64,000 nucleotides of DNA from Colius striatus (taxonomy: Eukaryota; Chordata; Aves; Coliiformes; Coliidae), in contig NC_084781.1 in NCBI RefSeq assembly GCF_028858725.1, forward strand, positions 5,030,513-5,094,512. Reading direction: 5' to 3'. Positions 35,001 to 47,000 of the stretch are shown here, piece by piece. The notes below the pieces were generated by a model. That model saw only the letters and a program-made list of their open reading frames with translations, was not told the DNA's origin and ran no database searches. Positions within the stretch are counted from its first letter, which is position 1. Every line of letters begins with the position of its first letter. Position numbers and translations under genes: made by a program.

Positions 35001-38000
35001 GACCCTTTGAACTCTCTAACCCCCACACTAATAGGAGTTAATGACATTTATCTACATACTTGTCTTTCTTTTCCACTGCTTACTCCATTACTCCCCACAC
35101 TGAACTATCTGGGTACCTTACCCCCAGTAAGGGTTTGTGGCATCCAGTTGACATTAACACTTTTTCCCTCGATGGGAGAATGACTGTTCAAACAAATTAA
35201 GCTCCCCTTAATCTCCTTTCCTTGGATTCTTATTTTTTTCTCCTTTTCTTTTTGCAGTCATTAATACCCATGTGGTTATTTCTGGAAATCTTTATCCACT
35301 ACTATTCTGGTCATCTGTTCAAAAATTTGAGATGGGACTTTTTGTCCTCTTTTCTCCTGCTGTTGGCTATTTATATCCTTCCATCCATCTTCTTAGGTAG
35401 TCAAGCATCCAGCTGTGTTATATCTGTCACCTTGGTACCTAAGCAACAAGTATAGATGTTTCTTAACAGCTGTTAGCTCAAGCAATGGCTGCTCTAGAGC
35501 AGGGGTGACAAAGCTCAAGCTTTGAGCAGCTTGTGAGCAATTCAAGCCCAGCTGCCATGCCCAGAAGTGGTGAAGCCCCAAAAGGAGCCCCAGCCAGGCT
35601 TGTCCCATCCTCCTCTGGAGCACTGGGACCCCAGGGGAGATGTTCCTGTCTCCTAGGGATTCATTCTGCGCAGCTCCTCCTTCCCTTGCACCCTCACTTG
35701 TGTGACGCTCCTCAGCTATTCCAAGACCTGGCACGGTAGGTCAAGAAAGCCCATCAAGTCTCCCTGCTTCTGTGTCTGGTGTTTTGGCTCCATTTGCCCC
35801 ATCCTTAGGTGCTTCCCTGACGGGGTGCTGCCGTGAGGAGGCTGCATGGCACCAGGGCATCGCCACTCTGGACCTGGTGTCTGGCAAGCGAGCAGTTCCG
35901 CAGCGTGTCAGAGAGCAGGAGTCTCTGCAGCAGCCAGGCACGGAGCCTCCTGACTACACAGCCAGGTGCTGAGAGATCTTGCCCAGTTGTTTTCAGCTTT
36001 CCAAGGGGAAAACAGAAAAGTTCTGCTGAAACCCTGAAGATTCCTTTCTTTTCCTCATTCTTCCTCCCACCAGAGAAGCTGGCTGACATTTTTGGGGTAA
36101 AGCTTGTCTTTAAAAATGTACAACATTCTGCAGGAACTGTGTCCATATTGTCGTGTCTGCTAAAAAATGCAATAGTCTGGTTTGTGTTCTCTCTCCTTTT
36201 TTTTCACCCTAATCTGAAAAGAACACGAATTCTCTTAAATAGCCTCCCATGTAGTTGCTAGCAAGTGGGAAGACACAAACAGCAGACGGAGGAGGAAGTG
36301 GGCACACCAGGCAGGTGGAGGGTGGGAGCAAATCCGTCTGTCGGGAAAGAGGGAGAGACACGGAGTCCAAAGGGCCAGGCGCTGGAGGGGACCCATCCCA
36401 GGCAGCGTCACACAGCTGTGCGGCTTGGCCCGAGGCCCTACATTGCTCCTAACCTGGGGAGGGCTGCGATGAGACCCTTAGGGAGTGAATCCAGATGGAC
36501 CGGAGCTCAGAGCAGGCAGTGGAAAAGGAAGGTGGGGAGATTCAAAGGCAGGCAGGAGATGCTTTCTCGTTGGGCGTGAGAGCTGTTGGAAAGGTCATCT
36601 GTGGAGATGACTAAAAGACAGAATGGGCTACCAAGTAGGGATGTTGGGTGTTGCAGGATGAGTTTTCCTTCTGCTTTGGAACAAACTGGCATTTGAAAAT
36701 TTCCACAGAAATTACATTTCAAAAGAAAACTTTGGCCTGGCTTAATCCCAAATGTCCCATTGCATGGCAACGAAAGCATTTCATTCTGGTTGCAGTTCTG
36801 GTCAGTGTTTCACCATACAGCATTTGAAAGAAATGAGGGTCCAAAAGAAGAAGTTGTTCTACAATGAATTTTAAAAGTCTTAAGATGAGGAAACCCCCTT
36901 TTTTTCTTTTTAATGGGAAAACCTCTAACCACAAAAAAGGGCAACATTCAGTTCCAAGGTTAGCACAAGCTATTTCAACCTTATCAAAAGGCTTTTTATT
37001 TTTTTTTAATTGAATTTTGTCAAAATCAGCACGTTCCAGTGGATAGTTTTGGCTTGGACTAAATGGCACTTTCCATCAGAAAAACATCACAGAATCTTAA
37101 GGGTTGGAAATTTTCCACTAGCTCTAGTTTGTTTGGGTTTTTTCCACATGCTTTCCATTTTTGTGGCAACTTTGTCAGTCCCCAGTTTCAAAGGATGAAG
37201 CAGACAGAAGTCCCGAGAGAGCAATTGACCTCGTGGTCTTCTGACGACCAGAATGACTCACTGAAGCTCTCCCCAGTGGCACAGAGGAAAACAAGCCCAC
37301 CTCACTGAGCAGCCCACTGCTCCCCTCCACATAGCCAGCATTCCAAACATGGCCTAGTACTGCACAAGAAGGAAACACAGAGCCCAGTGCTGATGCACTT
37401 TCAACAAAAGTCAATGAAATAACTATGAAAGGCAATGAAATATGTCAATTAAGGGCAACTGAGCTATTTAACCCTCAATCTCTGCGCCTAGTTTCTCCAG
37501 CATGAGGCTGGAGATGGGATGTTGACTCTCAGCTAGCATTGGGAGCTGACTGCTTTTTGGTGCTGCCTTCTCTCTCATGAATCTAGACTTTGGAAACAGG
37601 TTTGAAGCAAATAGGTGATTCCAGCCTGCCATAAGGGTTCAGGCCTTGTAGCTACCCACAGCTCCTGCCACAGCTGTTGGCAACCCAGCCTTCCTGCTCA
37701 AGATTTTCCCCTAGATTGGGGGAAAAAGTGACGTATGCTGAAAGGCCCTAAAACAGCCTGAACAGCAGCAAGCTGATATACATGCTTGCTGATGCACATG
37801 TCAGGGTCTGGGTGATGCACAGCTGGGTGATGCCTGCCAGGATGCATGTGAAGGGACACCTTTGTACCTGAGTGTGAGGCCCGCTGAGTCAGTGACTGCA
37901 GTGTACCATTCCACTTCCCCAGTGACATTTGTCATCTAATTCCCCAGAGCATTATATGACAACCCTTCTGCTCCCTGGGGCTACCTGGAAGCACAAAGCC

Positions 38001-41000
38001 ACCTTGCTGTAGGAGGGGATAATAACACACAGAGAAGCCCTTAGTCTCTCTCCCTGGAAGTTTGCTTTCCTCTCCCATTGCTCTACAATCACTAAGTATA
38101 TACAGCTCGTAAATCTGAAGTCCCCAGTTACGCCTGTTTGCCAAACCCGAAGGAGCAAGCCTTGCTCCCACTGAGAAGTGTCTAAAGGGAAATGCCATGT
38201 GGTCTGTGTTTTGTAAACTCCTCTCTGCAGAAAAATCATCTTTCTGAAGAGGCCCCTTTGGACTCCTACTCCTCCTGACTTGCCCTCTGCTGCGGGCCAA
38301 ACTCTCTCTGTCTTTACAGCACAACGAGCTCTTGCTGACTGCCCTCACCTTTCTGGGCAGGCAAACGTGGATATAACCATTCTGGTCTCCTATGGCATTT
38401 CAAGAAAAGCAAAGCCCTGTGCATCTCAGAGCTGTGTACCAGGCAGGATGAGGCAGGGAGCGTGACCCTCTGTGGGAGGCCTCTCCACTGAACTCTGACC
38501 CTCACTCATTGCCTTCCTCCCCCTCTCCCCCCTAGATACTCATGACTGGGGCCAGCACAGGCTTTCTTTAATGGGTGGTCTTATCACTTGTTTACAGTCC
38601 TGAGTCTTAAAAGCACAGCAGACTCCTCTAAGCTCCCACCTGTGCAGCCATTTTGAAGCTCAGCAATCATTATCAAGACAGCCTGGATGGAGGCTGTGAC
38701 CTTAATAGATACGAGTGCTGCATCTCCATCAAGCACGTAGTTGATCTCTCTGCCAGCTGCCCTCTACCCAACCCCACCAGCTGCTGTGAAGTCTGGAGTC
38801 TGAGGGACTCTCATGTACCCAAATCTGCCCTGTTCGGGTCTTTCTCCTCACTGAGGTGTCATTGTTGCTGATCTGAGGAAGGCCATGCCAGATTTAAACC
38901 CGGGCTAGGTGGAACACAGCAGCCACTGATCTGGCATGTGAGAGAGATGAGGCAAACCCCGAGTGTCCTGTCAGCTCCTCAGGGGCAATGGGGACTGGCT
39001 TTGCTCAGAGGTAGAATGAGACACTCACTCATAATTTCTGGCATGTTCTTAACAACAAAAATGTCACAGATTTGGTGGCAGCCAGTTTGCTCATTGTTGA
39101 GGAAAAGGCAAGGCACAACTTTTAGTCTAGCTGTCTAGATTTGCTTCCAGGCTTTGTCAATAGACTAGGTTTTCCATTTCATCTCCCTGTGCCATTTCCA
39201 TAAAACAAGAATGACCTTTTCTGTTTGCATGAGTGGTGGGTGGGGCTGTGAGGCACAAATGCCTCCATACTTGCCTCCTGAGGTGAGAATTGTCACCATA
39301 ATATGCAGATACCCACATCTAAGCCATTCAAGTGAGATTGCCAGTGATTGCCTGGGTGGCCTTGGGCACATCTCTTTGTCATTCAGCACCTCTGATTTCC
39401 CCATCCCTGAAAGCAGGGGTAATAATACTTTCCTGCCTCTCAGGGTGCTGGAGGATTAATTAGTTACTGTTTGAAAAGCCTTTTGAAGATGCAAAGCTTT
39501 CCATAAAAAAGCAGACATTCCTACAGATGGGGCCCAGGTAGGGCTGAAGCTCGGTGTCACTGCACTGTAGAGATCATAAATCCACAAAGAGGTGACTTTT
39601 GTAAAATGAGTTCCCAGCACAGGGACTTGATGATAAGAGAGCTGAGCAGAAGCAGGCTGGAAATCAGGCTGAGCACCGAGTTTTGCTTTCTGTGTGCCCA
39701 CTGTTCTTTATGGCTTGTTGTTCTTGGGCAGGAATCCTTAAACAACCCAGATAAAGTCGAGAAGTCTGAGTCTCTTCTGCTTTCCTGCAGAAATATTCCT
39801 CGAGCACTATAAGACACATTATGAGAGAAATCCCAGGCTGTCAGCTAGGGAAGAGTGTCTGTCCATTGCCTCTGTTGGGTGCCGTGTTTGCAGTCGTGTT
39901 TTTATTCCCACTTGAAATAGTAGGGAATGTTTCTCTTTTAACTTAGAAGATAATGAAATATCAGCAATGTGCTGTGCACCAAAAAGATAATGGGAGGAAA
40001 GACAAGACCCCAGTCTGAAAGCTGTGACTGGTTAGCAGGCATTTAAACTATAGGAAACTAGGAGCTTTGATCTTCTCCACAAAAATTGCAGGCCTGGCCA
40101 AGGGTTTGGCAAGGGTGCACTGTGTCTTGGACAGCAGACTGGAGAGTTTGTATCCTTTGATACTTTCCTGTGACCTGGCATCTACCCCTCTGATAAAAGA
40201 GACTTGATGTGAGCGAGGACAGAGAGAATGAGGGGTGTCAGGCTGGTGGGGGCAGTGGAATTAGGGCTGCCAGCTATTAACCCTGCCCCTGAAGTCACGC
40301 CTGAGTCAGCAGAGTTTCGGCTCTGTCGCATTCCCATTGTGGAGGCGAGTGAGTCATCACCAAGCTGATCCCTGAGAGCTCCCCAGTTTCCTTCTCCAGC
40401 TCTGAGCTGTCAGCCCAGAGAGGGAAGGAAGGATCTGATGGGTTTTATTTCTGTGCCATCAAGTTTATTTTTGTTTTTGTTGAATCTCTTCAGTCTCCAG
40501 TTCCTTCATTTAGGAAATGAGACTCTCTATAGGTTACTATCTTCATCCCCTCTTCACAGCTCTTCATTAAATCCTTAGCACCTGGACAGCTCTAATAGTG
40601 AGAATATTTAGCCCTGGACCAGGGCTCCTTGAACAACATCCAAGGCAACACAGCAGAGAAAGAGGCAGAGTAGGGAAAATGCACATGTATATTTGGGGCC
40701 TCAGCCCATCAAGATAAGGTCTCAGGACAGCTTGAGCTTAATTAGCTTCCCCCTCCTCAGTGCTTCAGCTTCTCTCCCCTCCTCCACACTTGATTTTCCA
40801 GCTGTACTGTTCTTTTCTGCCTTAGCTTCCCCACCCAACCACTAAATAAGCATTGGCTCTGTGATCCCCTTTCTCAGTCTTCCCTCTTGTTTACAGGTCA
40901 GAGGTGGTATGCAAGAAGACCTTGGCTGTTTGAGATGACTCTTGAGAGATGGGTCTTTGATTTGTTATACTTAGTCTACCCTCATCTTTGCCTGGCCAGC

Positions 41001-44000
41001 TGCCTGCTTTTCCTTGTGCTGAATTATGATCCTAGCCTTATTCACAGGTCCCCCTCCAGAGGAACTAGTGGCTAGGGATGAGAAGAAGCGAGTGAGTGGC
41101 TTGGGGTGTGGTGATGATGTTGGAGAAGCACAAGAGGAGTGGGAAAATTTGTAAGGCTAAAGTGGAGGGTGTGCAAGTTAAAGGAACGTGCATTGTAGAG
41201 TAGGTTGAGAGGCAATCCTCTCCTGGCTCATGGAAGCAGTTAGCAGTGGCAGAAGGGAGATGTGACTTAGCTGTAATAAGTTGCACAAGACCACAGGGCA
41301 CTGGGCAGGTATTAGTAAGAGCATACAGTGGGAAAAGAGACAGAGAAGGAGCTGAAGTCCAGTCCAAAAGGCTTGGAGGAACAGGCTGCATGGACAGGAA
41401 AGTGGGCTGAGCACTGAAGCACATGAGGTGGAGGGAAGGGGCAGTCAGGTTGGCTGCTCAGGTGTGTGGGAACTGGCAGCTCTTGCGGGAGGATTAGCTG
41501 GCGGGGAGGGGCGGGCAACGGGAGCTGGCTCCTCCACCGTGACTGAGGAGCCTTTGTGCTTTGTTGCTGAGCATGGGGTTTCTTAGCTTTATTGAAGGAA
41601 GGCCTTTCCCAGTGCTGTGTCAGCTCTTTGAGCCAGAGCCCTGCTCTGCCAGCCTTCCTGCTTTTGCCATGGGGCATGTTCCCCTCCCCTTGACTTGGGG
41701 GGGTGAAGCAAAGCAGCTGTACGAAAGCCAGGAAGCGCACAGCAAAGAGTGAAAGCTGGGAGCAAAAGCAGACACAGTTGTTCCCTTCCCACTCCTCTGG
41801 TTTGCAGCCCTTTTCCTAGAGAACTAGAGGGCTGGCCACAACTGAGCCTGTTTGCAAGGCTGAAGCACAGACAGCAAGAACGGGTGGTCTAGTCTGGTGT
41901 TCATCTCTGTTTTGCTGTCTGTTTGACCTGTGCCTGGTCTCACCCTGGTGTCTGCTTTTCTTTCATCTACCTCAACCAAGAACACCTAGGACAAATGTGG
42001 TCTTGGTTTTGTTTAGGGCCTTTGTGTGAGTCCCAGTGGCAACTCAATGAATAGGCTTCCAAAACCTTACCAGAGAACAAGTGGAGCATCAATGGATCAG
42101 GCCATTTGGGAAAGATCTTTCAATCAAGTGGATCCTGAGGCTGCTTTGTGCTATTAATCCAAAGAGGAAATACTGCATAGGCAGAAGAAGGCAACCCTGC
42201 TTTGTCCCAGAGGCATCTCCATTGTCCTGTCCCAGCAGACAGCCAATGAAGGGCTGACACCTCACTCAATATGAGCCATTGACTGGTCATCAGATAACAA
42301 CACCTCTGCTGGTTCTGGATATGAACCAGTGACCTAGAGTAAAAGGCCCCGTGTTTCCCATTTGCAAGCCAAAGCCAAGTGTGTTTGTTCTTTTTTGAGA
42401 GGGATTTGGATGAGAGCCAGGTAGGCCGTTGCACACACTGCCATTTCACATCAGCTCCCATAAAGCTCCCAGCCCTCAGCTGGGGGAAAAGCTTGCAGTT
42501 TCTCTTGGTGTGCCCCTGCTCAAACACAATGTTATCTCAGGCCTTCCACTTTCATGTGCAGCCATGTCACCTGGAGCTATAATCTTGCCATATCTCTTAC
42601 ACTCTCATCTTCTTCCTAAGGCCCCCTTCTCCTTGTGTTGCAAACTCCTCCCCTTGTGTTGCAAACTTCCTCTTCTAACCCCTTTGGTGTTCAAGCTCCA
42701 GACTTAAGCAGGGCAAAACTGAATCAATGCATGGCAGAGAGACCTCCAGTGAGAGTCTGCTGCTGCAGGAAGTGCGTGCTGGTGAGTCAACTTGAGACCA
42801 CTCCTTGTTGCAATCAGCTGCAAGACATTGACTAAGCAGGGTGAAGCAAGCACTGTGCTCTTTTGGAAGAGCAGCAAAGTCCTGATTTGAATGCCTGGCA
42901 ATCAATACAAAGTCTCTGGCAAGAGGAAAGGTATTAACCCCAAGATCTTGGCCAGGTGCCAGCTCAAACCTTTGCTTCTTGCCACCTGAAATTCCCCTGC
43001 TGGGATTTAGGATCTTCTTTCCCATTTCCCACCCTGCCTAACACACCTGTGGTGTTCCTTTGGGCTGTTGGAGGCTGGTTGTGTTCTGCCCCACAAGGAT
43101 TGCATTTCAGACCTCAATTTCCACTTAAAAATAGGGAAGACTTGAAAGATTAATTGAAAAATGCCAGGATAAAAAATTAGAAGTGCTACCAGCTGGAAAG
43201 TTTTCAGCTCCTGTTCCATCCCATTCTTCCCTTCATGGAAAGTTCTTGGAGACCTATTTGAAGGCTTTGTGAGGCTCGGGGAACCATGTACAGGACATCA
43301 TTGCCTGCACTCTAGGTGCAGTGAAAGGGCGTCTCAAAATCAGGTGCTTTTTGTGGGCATGATGCAATGTTTTGTCCTTTTGTAAGGCCCTGCTACTGTG
43401 ACCCTTCCCTTTAGTTCTAAGTGATGTAAAGACTCATCCCTCTGACATTTGCATCAGCCCTCATATTGCCACACCAAAGGGTGGCTCATCACACTCCTGC
43501 TAAAGGCTGTTTCAGTGCCCTTGAGGTGAGATGAGTATCAGGGAACAGGAGGGAGAGAAATTGGTGAGAGACTCGGCAGAGGCAAGGTTGTGCAAAGCAT
43601 TGTGGAGTTCACAGGGTTCTTAACAAAGAGGCATTGATTGGAGACTCTGTTGTGACAGAGCTCACTAGTGCCCAGAGATCATTTCCAGAGCTTTCTGTAT
43701 AGGGGTGCAAGAACCAGATCTGCAAGTGTGGGAGCTTTAATGTAACAGCATCTCCTGGGCTTTTAGGAGAAAGGGTTTTCAGGATCAAGGGCCATCAGTT
43801 GCCACTTAGTCTTCTCCCTTCTCAGCACCCCTCACACCCAGGGAGTCCAGACCTTTCCTTCCAGCCCGCTGCCTGTGCCGCAGGGTGCCGTGAGCTCTGC
43901 AGAGTGCCCCCAAGGCCTTGCATGACCTAGTAAATATCTGGGTTTGGGATCGTGGGGAAAGGCATCAACACAAACCACTTCAGAGGCCAAGGTGGAGGAG

Positions 44001-47000
44001 CAGGATCTCAGAGGATCTCCACTAATGAGGTCTTGGCACCAACATGTCTTTGGCACTCAGCTAGGCCTTTTTTTTTTGCTTTTGGTCCTCAACAAAAAAT
44101 AATGCCAAAACTCTAATGAAAGAAAAAACCCTAATGAGAAGCTTTGGCCTATGCAGCTAATCCTTCCTCACGTGCTGGCTGCCCCCTGGGAGGTGTCAGA
44201 GTGGATTGGTGGGCGCTAGGAGATCTGGCATGGGGAATGGCAGGATATGTCCCAAGCCTTTTCTCTGCCACGCCGACCACACACATCATTCAGGAAAGAA
44301 AAAACAAGGCGAACCCCAGCACTGCACATGCACACACAGATCCTGCTTAATATGTTCAAGCCTCTCCAGAGGCTGATTAGTACTAGAGTTTATTTTCTCC
44401 TCCTCTCCCAGCCTTGCACACTCATTGCTATCAATCTGTGCATTCGCCCTGATGAATTATTGAGTGTGTAACGGGGTGAGGGAAGACCTGCTGTCCCACC
44501 TCAGTTACCTTGCTCAGCAAACACTCCCAAGAGCGTGACAGCAGCTACTTTGCCCTCTGACTTCTGATTTAGGACCAGATGGATCAGAAACCAATCCAGC
44601 GACCTGCAAAGCCCTTTTACTCCATCTGTTCCCCTTCTTCATCGTTCCTGTTGAGGTGGGAGTGCTACTGCTGTGGTACAGAGCAGAGCAATGGGTGTGT
44701 TATTTCCTCGATGAGAGACTTGGAGGAGCTGAACGTAAAGAGTTTATGCTGCTTTGCAAAAGAGCCACGAGTTACTCAGTCACCTGGAAAGGAAACATGA
44801 TTTCCGCACAGTATTTGGGTGTTTTGGGGGGTATTTTTTGTTTGTTTTGTCATTTCTTCTGCTGTATTTTTTCTTCTTTTCCCCTGAAGCCTCTAGGAAG
44901 TTTGGAATGTGTTTTTGTTAAAGCTGCTACATGTAAGGGCCTGAATCCCAGCTTTGGCAGCATTTTGTTCTTGGCAAGCAGTTCTCCACTGGCACTGGCT
45001 GCTTCCCTAAGCAAAAGTCTGACTCTTTACACCTGGGCAGAGAAGGGTTCAGCAGGACCATCTGGGGTCTGGTTCAGGGTCGAGTTTGTCAGTCCCAAAG
45101 TATGTTTTTTGCCCAATTTGCATCCAAGTACAGTCTGCATTGATGCACGAATCCCATGGCAGGGGTAGAGAAGAAGAGGAAGGGCAGAAATGGGAGATGT
45201 TACTGCCACTCAGGGTCAAGAAAAAATAGCTTAAGAGGGTCATTCATTAATTTGTGGGGAAGTCAGGGGGTAAAGAAAGGCTGTAGTAATGATGAAGTCA
45301 GGGGATTGGAATGATCTCTCTCTTGTGAAGTCTATGATGTTCTCTTAGCTGCCCGTCTGTGGGTGGTGGTAGCCTTCAGCCTGGCACAGTGTCCTGTGTG
45401 CCAGGCCCCTCATCCACACACCGTGCTGGGGAGAGCACAGGCTGTCCTCCCAGCTGCCCTGCAAGGGCCACTCCAAGCAGAAGCTGGTGTCTTTCTGTTC
45501 CCTCTTCTCCCTGGGGTTCAGCTCAGCTCTCATTTTTGTGGCACTGGGAAGAGGTGCTGGGCCACGGCTTCCTGCTGTCAGGAGCAGACCATTCCTCATT
45601 GGGATGTCCAAAGCCTGGTTCAAACAGAGCTGCCGAGGCCAGGGGGGTGTGAGGGAGCTTGTGTGGGAGCGGGGCCCCTGTGCCATCGCCCCAGCCCCGG
45701 GCAGGCTCTGCTCAGGGCCATGAGCCCTTCGTCAAAGAGGTGGGGACCGGTGCTGATGAATCCACTCTCCTCCAGCTTTGGGAGAAAGGAGTGTTGAGCA
45801 CACCTACAGCCAGGCAGCCGTGAGATGGGCGGCAGCTTGTTCCCAGGGCCTTTGCTACGTGATTGCTTTTGCTCTCCGGCAAGCTCCCACACGCTTCAGA
45901 GGCTCTGAAGGCTTCAGAGCCAGACTGCTTGGCAAAGCTGTTGCTCACCTCCGCGGGTGTGGGCAGTTCTGCAAGAGACTCTCTCACCTCCAGGGTAGAA
46001 GGAGCAGCATATGCTGCAAACCATATGGGAGGCATCTCCCCTCTCCCCATCCACTCATTCTTTTCTCACATCCCAGCGGAGCATTACCTAAACCTGCCTC
46101 TGCCCTGCACCCCGTGCCCCCATTCCATCAGGAACGCTGCAGTGGGCCACAGGGTCCCACAGGGCTGAGGCCAGACTCATGTCAGAAAAGTGTTTCAACC
46201 GTGTCTTACTGCCTGGACATCCTTCTCCTGTAGGCCAGTGCCTCCAGTCAACATGGGGGAACTTGGTCCAGCTGTGACTTTATGAGAGCAGGAACATCCC
46301 TTCCCTCTGCTTTCTGGAAGGACGTGGCAAAGATGGCCCTGGCTATACTGGGAGGGGGAACATGCAACCCTGTGAGCTCAGCTGACAGCCTCTAAGGACT
46401 CAATGGCTTCATGCATGCAGGCACATGAGGGCACCAGTGCTTTGCTGTGGCTGTTAGAAATGCTGGAAAACATTTCTCAGCACTGCAATGCTAAGAGTAT
46501 GGAGCAAACCAGCTCTTGACTCAGGGAAGGGGGCAAGTTCACACAAAGCTCTAGAGACTGAGTTTCAGTCTTAACTGCTGATGGCTGTGGTCAGCTGATG
46601 ACATCTCATGGCTGGGCTGGGTTGTTGAGGCTTGTCCTCAGGGCCACAGGCTTGGTGCAGAGAGGGGGAGAGGAGCAAGAAGCAGCTTAGATGAGATGTG
46701 GGGAAATGAGATCAGTCTAAGTACAGCAGGCATGGACTGAGGGGGCAATATGGGAGCGTGCTGAGGGAACAGTTAAGGCAATGTTTGTGGGTGTGAGGAC
46801 TCTTGTATGCCTGCACTGTGTGCGTGAAACTGCAGTAAGAAGGCTCTTGCTCAGGTTCATCCATACAGGAGTCACTGGGCACATCTGCCACAGCTCTGAA
46901 GGGGGCAAGACCAAGGAGTCTATTTTGGCCTCACACAGGGAGCCTATTTATCTCCTGGAACAACGGGGTAGGGGTGACATTTCAGAAACACTCTGTCTCT

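Noticed and set aside
35494-35520. GAGCAGGGGTGACAAAGCTC, resembling hAT-type transposon termini
   Set aside because: No matching inverted terminus or target-site duplication was found nearby.
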